Source: DATGMB01 sp035293845 (GTDB lineage Bacteria > Acidobacteriota > Terriglobia > Bryobacterales > Bryobacteraceae). From it: a stretch of 33,317 bases of DNA. The stretch is from the NCBI GenBank assembly GCA_035293845.1, contig DATGMB010000263.1:1-33317 (forward strand), in the 5' to 3' direction. Every line of letters starts with the position of its first letter. Within the stretch, counting starts at the first letter, position 1. Under the pieces are notes generated by a model, which was given only the letters and a program-made list of their open reading frames with translations, was not told the DNA's origin and made no database searches. This document shows positions 22,685 through 30,240 of the stretch, piece by piece. The translations under genes were made by a program, and so were the position numbers.

Positions 22685-23932
22685 TTGGCCTCTCCTCTTC
22701 CCAAGCTCCGGATGACCCTGGATTTCTTTCCGTCGCCCGCGCCGGAGCATCCCGGCCTGTTCATCCGCGATCCCTACCGGTTTTCCGACGCCATGCTGAT
22801 CATTCCGCCGCCGCTGGTGGAATGCCTGGAGTGCTTCGACGGCCGGCGCACGGAGCTCGATCTGCGCGCGGCGCTCGTGAACGCCACCGGTTCGCTTGAA
22901 GTTTCCGAGCTCGAGCAGCACCTGATCTCGACGCTCAGCTCCGCCGGCTTCCTGGAGGACGAAGCCTTCGCGAACATGCGCGACCGCCGCCGCGGCGAGT
23001 TCGCCGCCAGCCCGGTGCGCGTCCCGGCACACGCCGGCACCGCTTACCCCGCCGAGGCCGACGCCCTGCGCGACACTCTGCGGCGGTACATGGATGGCTA
23101 CGCGCCGGCAGCCCGGCCCGATGGCGGCCTCCTCGGCATCGCCGCGCCGCACGTCAGCCCGGAAGGCGGCTGGCAATCCTACCGCGATGCCTACGCCGTG
23201 CTCGGATCCGAGCATCGCGCGCGGACCTGCGTCATCCTGGCGACGTCGCATTACGGAGAGCCTGAGCGCTTCGGCCTCACCCGCAAGAATTTTCAAACGC
23301 CGCTGGGCGAAGCTGCCGCGGACCTGCGCCTCATCGACTGGCTGGCAGCGCGCGCCGGCGATGCGGCCGATATGGAGGATTACTGCTTCTCCTTCGAGCA
23401 CACCGTCGAATTCCAGGTGGTTTTTCTGCAGCACATGCTCGGCCCGGACGTGAAGATCCTGCCCATCCTGTGCGGCCCATTCGCCCATAGCCTCTATAAC
23501 GGCGGCCGCCCGGAGGAGACCGACCGCGTGCGCCGCTTCTTCGATGCATTGAGCGAGCTGCACGACCGCGAGGGCAACCGCCTGCTGTGGGTCCTGGGCG
23601 TCGACATGGCGCACATGGGCGCGCGCTACGGGGACCGCTTCGAAGCCGTGGCGAACGAAGGGCGCATGGCGGAAGTCGCTGCGCGCGACCGCCGCCGCAT
23701 GGACGCCATCAACGCCGGGGACGCGGGGGCGTTCTGGGATCAGGTGCGCGAGAACCGCGACGACCTGAAATGGTGCGGATCTTCGCCGTTCTACACGTTT
23801 CTGAAATCGATCCCCGGAATCCGCGGCGAGCTGCTGCGCTATGAGCAGTGGAATATCGACGAGAAGAGCGTCGTGAGCTTCGCGGGCATGTCGTTTTCCA
23901 ACGGAAAACCGCTAACGATTAGCGGTTCTTAA
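22685..23932 (+). CDS. Memo-family (AmmeMemoRadiSam B) protein with a PqqD-like N-terminal domain
   Basis: A 415-residue protein. The C-terminal part (from about 115, HAGTAYPAEADAL) is a Memo domain, related to aromatic-ring-opening dioxygenases, and keeps the metal-site-like residues H156 (APHVSPEGG), H189 (SHYGEP), H310 (DMAHMG) and C364 (WCGSSPFY). The first 110 residues (FIRDPYRFSDAMLIIPP, CLECFDGRRTELDL, LEQHLISTLSSAGFLED) resemble a PqqD-type winged helix, which binds peptides in radical-SAM systems. The usual partners AMMECR1 and a radical-SAM enzyme are not adjacent. Function unknown. TTG 22685 keeps the PKLR segment; ATG 22712 (MTLDFFPSP) is the alternative. Confidence 0.83.
   Translation: MASPLPKLRMTLDFFPSPAPEHPGLFIRDPYRFSDAMLIIPPPLVECLECFDGRRTELDLRAALVNATGSLEVSELEQHLISTLSSAGFLEDEAFANMRDRRRGEFAASPVRVPAHAGTAYPAEADALRDTLRRYMDGYAPAARPDGGLLGIAAPHVSPEGGWQSYRDAYAVLGSEHRARTCVILATSHYGEPERFGLTRKNFQTPLGEAAADLRLIDWLAARAGDAADMEDYCFSFEHTVEFQVVFLQHMLGPDVKILPILCGPFAHSLYNGGRPEETDRVRRFFDALSELHDREGNRLLWVLGVDMAHMGARYGDRFEAVANEGRMAEVAARDRRRMDAINAGDAGAFWDQVRENRDDLKWCGSSPFYTFLKSIPGIRGELLRYEQWNIDEKSVVSFAGMSFSNGKPLTISGS
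23907..23927 (+). terminator. Hairpin overlapping the 3' end of the Memo gene
   Basis: AACCGCTAA (23907-23915), a 3-nt loop, then TTAGCGGTT (23919-23927) is a perfect 9-bp hairpin inside the last codons of the Memo gene. Its core repeats in the second hairpin 40 nt on. Confidence 0.5.
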
Positions 23933-23967
23933 CGCCATGTTGTTGATTTTGCGGGGCCAATTTTTCT

Positions 23968-23992
23968 AAAACCGCTAATTTTAGCGGTTTTT
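23968..23992 (+). terminator. Rho-independent terminator after the Memo gene
   Basis: AAAACCGCTAA (23968-23978) pairs perfectly with TTAGCGGTTTT (23981-23991), followed by T. The 11-bp stem with a five-T run after the GC core is a good intrinsic terminator for the TrmH-Memo operon, and the A-rich 5' side would also let it work in reverse. Confidence 0.7.
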
Positions 23993-24045
23993 GGTAGCGC
24001 GGGCCCATGGCCGGCGCGGGCAGATCATGGGCCTGCCTTACCAGC

Positions 24046-24051
24046 TAAACT
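24046..24051 (+). promoter_or_regulatory. -10 box TAAACT, leaderless start of the esterase-like gene
   Basis: TAAACT ends 6 nt before the GTG at 24058, so transcription would begin at the start codon. No Shine-Dalgarno is present. Confidence 0.5.
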
Positions 24052-24057
24052 CGAAAA

Positions 24058-25719
24058 GTGCGCGCTTTCCTGGTCCTTCTCGCGCTGACGTCCGCCTGGG
24101 GATTTCAGCCGGCTCCGGAAGTCCGGGAGCTGACCCATCACAGCCAGGTTCTCAACGCCGACCGCGCCTACCGCGTCGCGCTTCCGCCATCCTATGACGG
24201 CTCGCAGAAGCGCTACCCCGTCCTCTACTGGCTCTACGGCTATCAGCAGTCCCCGCCCGATTTCAAAGGACCGCTGGGCGCGTTTTGCGCATCGCATGAA
24301 GTCATCGGGGTCGCCATCGGGCCGGTAGACACGGTGGGCGAATATCCGCTTTACCTGCCCGAGCTGATCGACCACATCGACCGCACCCTTCGCACCGTGC
24401 CGGACCGCGCGCATCGCGCCGTCAGCGGCTCCGGCATCGGCGGCTTCCTGGCGCTGTGGAGCGCCGGCAAGTACCCCGACCTGTTCGGGTCTGCTTCCAC
24501 GCTGCACGGCTACGTGGAAGCGCCCATCGGGCCGCGCGGCTTCGACCTGGCCTTCCGCAACGACGCGGTCCTGGCGAATTACGACGGCGTCCGGCTCCTG
24601 CCGCAGGCCGCGAGTCTCGAAGCGCTGCTTGAATTCCACGCCAAGGCGTTTGCCGATCCGCCCGCCAAACCCGCGCCCTTCAGCCACACGGATGTCTACC
24701 CGAATTTCGCGGTCTGGGGATGGGAGGCCGCCTCGAACCGCGCCCAGCCCGGCTATACGGTGCTTGAAAACGTGTCCGCGCGCGGCTTCCGCTCGGCCGT
24801 GCGGGAATCCCTGCCGGATGGTCCGGCCATCCCCGCGGTCCGGCTCTCCATCGCGTCGCCCGCCCGCACGTATCCGCCCGGCAGCGCCCAGACCGTCACG
24901 TATATCCGTCTGCGCGATGGGAAGCTGCGCCACGAAACCCGCAAAGCCGATGCCGAAGGCCGCCTCACGTTCGACCTGGACGGCGAAGCGTATGAAGTCG
25001 GCGTCGGTGCGGGGCCGGTGCTGGCCGCGTCCGGTTACGAGATCTCCGATGCCGCGTGGGCCACGGCGGGCAAGCCGGTCCACCTGCGCGTGAAATTCTG
25101 GAACAAGGGCGCCGCCCGCTCCGGCACGGTAATGCTTCAGTGGGAGAGCCCGGATGAGGGCGTGAAATTCGCCGCGCTGTCGTCGCGCCTGTTCGGTCTC
25201 GCTCCCGGCGAATCGGTGATGCTGCCCGTCACCTTCACGGCCGAGACCGGCCTGCCCTCGGTGCGCGTCGTAGCGGTCGAGGGCGCTACCCGGATGCCGC
25301 TCCAGGTGCCGGTGTTTCCGCCGGCCGAGCCCGCCACGGTATTTCAGATCGTGGACGGCCTCACCGTCACGGTTTGGCAGCACGGCCGCCAGCCCGTCGA
25401 TCTGACATTCGGGGAAGGGAATCGCGATAACCACGCCGCACCCGGCGAGAGCTTCGCGATTCTGTTCCCGGACGGAGAATATCTCCGCCCGGCTGAGCTG
25501 TTCACCAACGATTCGTGCGTCGAGAATTCGGTGCGCGGGTCGGATACCTGGTCCGAATACATCACCGAGCATTATTCGCTTCCCACGATCCGCGCCGATT
25601 GCCCGCCGGGCCATGTAGTGCACATGCTGGCGCGCGTGCCGGTTCCGGACGCGCCGCCGCGGTATTACTCGCTGGAGTTTCCGGTCTGGTACCGCACCGC
25701 AACGCAGCCGAGACCGTAG
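24058..25719 (+). CDS. Secreted esterase-fold protein with a degenerate nucleophile site
   Basis: A 553-residue exported protein. A signal peptide (MRAFLVLLALTSAWG) is followed by a putative-esterase (EstD/Fes-like, PF00756 type) alpha/beta-hydrolase domain (about 20-270: YRVALPPSYDGSQKRYPVLYWLYGYQ, LPELIDHIDRTLRTVPDRAHRAVSG). At the nucleophile elbow the expected GxSxGG reads G124-S-G126-I-G-G, so the serine position is glycine and hydrolysis is doubtful. The C-terminal half holds a CARDB/Ig-like segment (about 335-425: VHLRVKFWNKGAARSGTVMLQW) and a last beta-rich region with two cysteines. The GTG start is fixed by the signal peptide. Function unknown; it may bind rather than cleave. Confidence 0.8.
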   Translation: MRAFLVLLALTSAWGFQPAPEVRELTHHSQVLNADRAYRVALPPSYDGSQKRYPVLYWLYGYQQSPPDFKGPLGAFCASHEVIGVAIGPVDTVGEYPLYLPELIDHIDRTLRTVPDRAHRAVSGSGIGGFLALWSAGKYPDLFGSASTLHGYVEAPIGPRGFDLAFRNDAVLANYDGVRLLPQAASLEALLEFHAKAFADPPAKPAPFSHTDVYPNFAVWGWEAASNRAQPGYTVLENVSARGFRSAVRESLPDGPAIPAVRLSIASPARTYPPGSAQTVTYIRLRDGKLRHETRKADAEGRLTFDLDGEAYEVGVGAGPVLAASGYEISDAAWATAGKPVHLRVKFWNKGAARSGTVMLQWESPDEGVKFAALSSRLFGLAPGESVMLPVTFTAETGLPSVRVVAVEGATRMPLQVPVFPPAEPATVFQIVDGLTVTVWQHGRQPVDLTFGEGNRDNHAAPGESFAILFPDGEYLRPAELFTNDSCVENSVRGSDTWSEYITEHYSLPTIRADCPPGHVVHMLARVPVPDAPPRYYSLEFPVWYRTATQPRP

Positions 25720-25961
25720 GGAGCGGAGCGGCTCGCGCGCCGCGCGCGGCACCCACGGTGGCGGCCCGCTTGGTCCGTGTCGCTGCCCGCCGCTCTCACG
25801 GTCGCGGATCGGACCGGCGTGTGCGCTGCCGCCGCTCCCACAACCGCAGCCCAGTCCGGCCGGTTTGCCCCACGTGCCCGCGCGCCACGCCTGTGAGCTT
25901 TCCGCCCAGTTTTGCACAGGATTCGAGCATGTTCTAATAGAGATTCCGCGTCCCAGTCTCG
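25720..25961. repeat. GC-rich intergenic region with imperfect direct repeats
   Basis: No gene is supported in this 242-nt gap. GTGTCGCTGCCCGCCGCTC (starting 25777) and GTGTGCGCTGCCGCCGCTC (starting 25819) are imperfect direct copies of about 23 nt set 42 nt apart. The next gene's promoter probably lies at its right end, where TTGCAC (from 25913) and a TAATAG-like box (from 25935) can be seen. Confidence 0.4.
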
Positions 25962-28250
25962 ATGGGTCTTATTCCTATGTTTCGCTCGTCTTGCTTTCTT
26001 CTCCTGGCATGCGCCGCGGCGGTGTTTGCGGCGTCCTCCGGGACCGCGCCGGACGCCGCCCTGCGGCAGGCCAACACCATCGCGGCAGGCCTTCCGCTGC
26101 GCTTCGAAGCCAATCGCGGCCAGATGGACCCCGCAATCCTCTATGCCGCGCGCGCGAACGGCTACCGTCTCCTGTTCGGCGCCGCCGGCCCGTCCATCGC
26201 GGTCGGCTCGCACCGCGTCGGCATCTCCCTGCTGCACGGCAACCCCGCGCCGCGCCTCGAAGCGCTCGATCCCCTGCCCACCCGCACGGATTACTTCGTC
26301 GGCAATCGCTCCGCGTGGCACACCGGCATCCCCACCTTCGCGCGCGTGCGCTATGACAGTGTGTATCCCGGTATCGACCTGGTCTATTACGGCAGCCAGA
26401 GCCAGTTGGAATACGATTTCGTCCTCGCCCCCGGAGCCGATCCCGATGCCATCCGCATCCGCTTCCAGGGCGCCGATAGGCTGCGCGTGAACGCGGCGGG
26501 CGACCTGGTCATCGCGGCGGCCGGCAGCGAGATCGTGCAGCGGCGGCCCCTGGTCTATCAGCGCGATGCGGCGGGCGGCCGCCATGAAGTCGCGACGGCG
26601 TACCGGCTGCTCGGCCGCGATACCGTCGGCTTCCGCGTCGCCGGCTACGATCGCGCCCGCCAGCTCGTCATCGATCCCGTTCTCACCTACTGCACGTATC
26701 TGGGCGGCAGCGGCACCGACCGGATCAACGCGGTCAAATTTCACAACGGCCTGCTCTACCTCGCGGGCCAGACCGATACCAGCGATCAGCCGCCTACCGA
26801 CGGGGCCTGGGCCAATAACAAGCAGGGCATCACGAATATCACACTGGCGATTGTCGACACCACGAAGGCGCCCAACTACCCCGTGGTCTATTTTGCTTAC
26901 ATCGGCGGCCAGAGCATCGATATTCCGCTGGGCCTGGATGTCGACAAAAACGGCGTCGCGTACCTGACCGGCACGACCACCTCGACCAACTTCCCGATGG
27001 CCGGCAATGCGTTCCAGACCACCGGCGCCGGCCCAAATACTTCGTCTTTCGTCTCCGTGGTGGACCCTAAGCAATACGGCGGCGTCTCGCTGGTCTTTTC
27101 GACCTTCCTGAGCGGCACCACCGGAACGGATGCCGGCAACGGCATCGCCGTCGGGCCGAACGGCCATATTTACGTGATCGGCACAACCCGCTCGACCGAC
27201 TTCCCAGTGACCGCCAACGCCTACCAATCCGTGCTCTGGGGGCCGCAGGACACGTTCCTGTGTGAGATCGACCCCGCTGCCGGGGCGCTGATCTACTCCA
27301 CGTATCTCGGCGGCGAGGATGAGGACGACGGCCGCGCCATTCTGGTGGACTCGAACGGGCTGGTCTACTTCGCCGCGTCCACACTCTCCCAGCAATTTCC
27401 CATGGCGGGCCAGCAATACCGCGGGATTCCGGTGGGCGCCTCAGACGTGATCGTGGGCGTCATGGATACGAGCCAGTCCGGCCCCGAGTCGCTGGTTTAT
27501 GCCACTTACTTCGGCGGCTCCGGCAACGAGGAAGTGCGGGGGATGGCGTTCGATGCCAAAGGGAATGTAGTCGTCACCGGGTACACGCTGTCCACGGATT
27601 TCCCGGTCACCAGGACCGCAGTCCAGCCCAACAGCGCCGGCAACGGCGACGCGTTCGTGGCGGTATTCAATCCGGCCGCTCCGTTCGCCGGCGGCCTGCT
27701 GTACTCGACGTACCTGGGGGGCACGGGCGGCGATGTGGGATACGGGGTCGCCGTCGATCCCGCGAATCACATTTACGTCACCGGCTACACGCTTTCCAAG
27801 AATCTGCCGGTGAGCGGCACTACGGTGCCGCAGGCCACCTGGGGCGGCGGGACAGACCTGTTCGTGGCCAAGATCGACACCGGGGCCGCCGGTATGGCGG
27901 GGTTGATGTACTCGACGTACCTGGGCGCCAGCAATACGTATGTGCCTTCGGGCATCGCCGTCGGCCCGGATGGCACCGCGTACGCGGTGGGCTACGGCGG
28001 CATCGGCCTGCCGACTTCGGGCAATGCCAGCCAGGGCGGCTATGCCGGCGGCATCAGCGACGGCTTCCTGGCCGTGATCGGCTCCGGGTCGCCGTCAGCC
28101 GCCAGCCAGCCCGTAACGCCGCCGGTGACGAGCTACATCCCGGTCCGCGGCAAAGCGCCCAAGCACCGCCCCGTAACTACGAGGGAAGCGCGCCACGGCT
28201 GCCTGGCCCCGGCCGGACACCGCGGCACCGAGCCCTGTCTCGAGCAGTAA
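25962..28250 (+). CDS. Secreted beta-propeller (SBBP repeat) protein
   Basis: A large exported protein of 762 residues. After a signal peptide (FRSSCFLLLACAAAVFAASS) comes an N-terminal domain typical of this family (about 40-245: LRFEANRGQMDPAILYAARANGYRLLF, RVRYDSVYPGIDLVYYG, LEYDFVLAPGADP, ending LVIDPVLTYCTYLGG). Repeats of about 60 residues follow, each with Y(S/A)TYLGG, a (V/G)-x-G-I-A-V-D/G strand, Y-V-x-G and T-x-S-x-x-F-P; roughly seven fit a propeller. No C-terminal anchoring or sorting domain is present; the chain ends in a short basic tail. Such proteins are abundant in Solibacter-type genomes, with binding or adhesion suspected. ATG 25977 is an equally good start. Confidence 0.88.
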   Translation: MGLIPMFRSSCFLLLACAAAVFAASSGTAPDAALRQANTIAAGLPLRFEANRGQMDPAILYAARANGYRLLFGAAGPSIAVGSHRVGISLLHGNPAPRLEALDPLPTRTDYFVGNRSAWHTGIPTFARVRYDSVYPGIDLVYYGSQSQLEYDFVLAPGADPDAIRIRFQGADRLRVNAAGDLVIAAAGSEIVQRRPLVYQRDAAGGRHEVATAYRLLGRDTVGFRVAGYDRARQLVIDPVLTYCTYLGGSGTDRINAVKFHNGLLYLAGQTDTSDQPPTDGAWANNKQGITNITLAIVDTTKAPNYPVVYFAYIGGQSIDIPLGLDVDKNGVAYLTGTTTSTNFPMAGNAFQTTGAGPNTSSFVSVVDPKQYGGVSLVFSTFLSGTTGTDAGNGIAVGPNGHIYVIGTTRSTDFPVTANAYQSVLWGPQDTFLCEIDPAAGALIYSTYLGGEDEDDGRAILVDSNGLVYFAASTLSQQFPMAGQQYRGIPVGASDVIVGVMDTSQSGPESLVYATYFGGSGNEEVRGMAFDAKGNVVVTGYTLSTDFPVTRTAVQPNSAGNGDAFVAVFNPAAPFAGGLLYSTYLGGTGGDVGYGVAVDPANHIYVTGYTLSKNLPVSGTTVPQATWGGGTDLFVAKIDTGAAGMAGLMYSTYLGASNTYVPSGIAVGPDGTAYAVGYGGIGLPTSGNASQGGYAGGISDGFLAVIGSGSPSAASQPVTPPVTSYIPVRGKAPKHRPVTTREARHGCLAPAGHRGTEPCLEQ

Positions 28251-28324
28251 CCCTGTGGTGCAGGCCCCCAAGGGCCTGCGCTGCCGCGATTCCGGCAGCG
28301 CGGCCCACGTAAGGCAGCGGGCTT

Positions 28325-29596
28325 CTAAATCGGTGACCCTAACGGCAAGGCTCCGGAGTAAACGCGCGGTATGAAGGTGATCGGCGCGCCGCTCGGGTTC
28401 AGGAAGCACACCTGCGCGTTCACCTGTTCGCCGGGCGGGAGCGCCCCAGGCTGCAGGATCACAAACGGGTTTCCTGCGAGGAATCCAGCCGGGTTCTGCA
28501 ATGTGGCGTTCATGGAAATGTTCGTGAGCACCAGTTCCAGCGGGCCCGCGATCGTGGTTGCGCGGGTGGTTCGATCCGGCGGCAGGCTGGGGTTCATCAC
28601 GGTGACGACCGTGCACTGCAGTGGCTCGCGCGGGCTGCGGTTCGGCAGGAATCCCTGAGTCGTGATGATCACCTGCGAGGTGACGTTCGTCGCACCCAGG
28701 AAAATAAGGGCCGATGCCGGATTGCCGGAGATGCCCTGGTCCGAGTTGACGATCGATGTGGTGTTGAGCTTGGTGCCCGGGGCGGTAGCTGTGACGTTCA
28801 CGGTGAACGTACAGGATGCGCCCGCTGCCAGGCTCGCGCCGGACAGCGTGATCGTGCCGCTGCCGGCAGTGGCGGTGATCGTCCCCCCACCGCAGGAACC
28901 GGTCACCCCGTTGGGAGTGGCCACTGTCAGGCCGGCCGGTAAGATGTCCGTAAATGTGACGCCCGTTAAGGCGGTATTTCCATTGGCGAGATTGAACGTA
29001 AGAGACGTTGTGGCGCCCACCGGAATCGCCAGTTCACCGAATGTCTTCGTCAGAACGGGCGAAGGCACGTCGCTGAGGAAGGTGTAGGTGACCGGGCCGG
29101 AGGCGTTCGCCACAAAGCCGGGCTGGCCGGTAGTCGGGGTGTAAGTGACGCCGTTGTTGGTCGCCGTTCCGGTTTCGTTTACCGTCAAGACGTTCGTGTT
29201 GCGTTGGGCCGGAATGCCGACATCGGCAGGGGCAGTAACCCCATTGGCGTTGGTCGAATAAATGAAGACCCCGCCACCGTTGATGTTCGGGTTGAAGCGC
29301 AACAGGTCGCTCACGGCGCCCCCCGCATCCAGGATGACCAAGTCGCCGGCGACGAGTCCCGGAGGATTGTCCAGCCCGCAAAACAGCACCGACGGGAGTC
29401 CCCCCGGTCCCGGATCCGCCATGAGCTGGCACGGCAAGGTCACGCTGGCTCCGTTGCTGTTGGTCAATTTTCCATATCCGAATTCGTTGACCGTGATGCT
29501 GACGGTGAAGGCAGCCCACGCGGATGCGCTGGACAGAGCCAACGTGGCCAGCAGTGCTCCGCGCCTGGCAAATTTTCGTGTCGTATGTGCACTCAT
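28325..29596 (-). CDS. Secreted DUF11/DUF7933-like surface protein
   Basis: A 423-residue exported protein, low in charge and rich in Thr, Ser, Gly and Asn. A signal region (MSAHTTRKFARRGALLATLALSSASAWA) precedes a first beta domain (about 24-180). The next domain resembles DUF11/DUF7933 (about 185-315: PVLTKTFGELAIPVGATTSLTF, TGVTFTDILPAGLTV, AGASCTFTVNV), and an unrecognised C-terminal beta domain ends the chain. DUF11-type repeats occur in bacterial surface proteins. The start is fixed by GGAG (29606-29603) 6 nt before ATG 29596; GTG 29617 and ATG 29608 are in frame but less likely. It is convergent to the beta-propeller gene. Confidence 0.85.
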   Translation of the reverse strand: MSAHTTRKFARRGALLATLALSSASAWAAFTVSITVNEFGYGKLTNSNGASVTLPCQLMADPGPGGLPSVLFCGLDNPPGLVAGDLVILDAGGAVSDLLRFNPNINGGGVFIYSTNANGVTAPADVGIPAQRNTNVLTVNETGTATNNGVTYTPTTGQPGFVANASGPVTYTFLSDVPSPVLTKTFGELAIPVGATTSLTFNLANGNTALTGVTFTDILPAGLTVATPNGVTGSCGGGTITATAGSGTITLSGASLAAGASCTFTVNVTATAPGTKLNTTSIVNSDQGISGNPASALIFLGATNVTSQVIITTQGFLPNRSPREPLQCTVVTVMNPSLPPDRTTRATTIAGPLELVLTNISMNATLQNPAGFLAGNPFVILQPGALPPGEQVNAQVCFLNPSGAPITFIPRVYSGALPLGSPI

Positions 29597-29613
29597 CTCT
29601 TTCTCCATCCGGG

Positions 29614-29908
29614 TCACGGCAGTCTCCTGACCCGTTTCTGAGCGAGACTCGGCAGTCCCGACCCCAAGTTGATTCTCAGGAACTCTGTAGCTGGGATGCT
29701 AGCAACGAGGCCAAGCGGCTTCAATTCTCCAGACGGATTAACCCGGAAGGTGAAGGAGGCGGGAGGTCCGGCCGGCGGAAGCACCAGGGAGACGAGGCGA
29801 TCCCGGTGGATCGCCCCGTACCCTGCGCGCAATTCCGCGAGAATCGCTTTCAGCCGGCCGGAAACTACATCCGTCGCCGGGCTGAAGCAAGATCCCCGTC
29901 ACAACAGC
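29614..29908 (-). pseudogene. Open frame of about 95 codons, possible gene remnant
   Basis: A leftward frame open between two stops, with protein-like composition (SGRLKAILAELRAGYGAIHRDRLV, PPASFTFRVNPSGELKPLGLV) but no ATG start, no Shine-Dalgarno and no family I recognise. The only available start near the middle is TTG 29832. It could be the decayed 3' end of a gene or chance; a rightward frame over the same bases has the skewed composition of a shadow. Confidence 0.25.
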
Positions 29909-30165
29909 GGAATGCGAATCAGGCTATTTAAACTGAAGCCTGCCCCGTTGTCAAATGTCATGACACCAAAATGCCCGCTCCGCGCGCCTCCCTACCAGAT
30001 TGTGGAAAACTCAAGGCCGCGGGATACGCAAATCGGAAGCAACAAACGTTTCCGAGCCCTATTTTCAAGGCCTTAGAGATGGGCACCGGAATGCATTAGA
30101 GAAGGCGGGTTCTTTTTTAGAGGCTTTATTGCTTTGGTGCGTTGCCTCGTCTGGGCTTTCCGCAA
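29909..30165. other. Non-coding stretch, possible small RNA region
   Basis: No convincing gene on either strand, and base composition is lower in GC than the neighbours. Because the strong rightward terminator at 30166-30205 has no gene upstream on its strand, this stretch may produce a small RNA. Promoter candidates are weak: for example, TTGTGG near 30000 followed 17 nt later by GATACG. GCACC and GGTGC segments near 30083 and 30136 could form a long stem. No tRNA, tmRNA or 6S features are seen. Confidence 0.3.
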
Positions 30166-30205
30166 CCCCGTGCCGGACCATCTGCCGGCACGGGGCTTTT
30201 TTTTT
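30166..30205 (+). terminator. Strong intrinsic terminator without an upstream gene
   Basis: CCCCGTGCCGG (30166-30176), an 8-nt loop, then CCGGCACGGGG (30185-30195), one C and nine T. This is a textbook rho-independent terminator on the plus strand. The nearest plus-strand gene upstream ends at 28250, with a leftward gene in between. Confidence 0.85.
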
Positions 30206-30222
30206 CTCTAACGTCCCTCTGT

Positions 30223-30228
30223 TAAACT
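30223..30228 (+). promoter_or_regulatory. Putative -10 box TAAACT of the hydrolase gene
   Basis: TAAACT ends 12 nt before ATG 30241 and lies 18 nt after the orphan terminator's T-run, giving a leader of about 5 nt. Confidence 0.45.
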
Positions 30229-30240
30229 GTTTGCTTCCCG

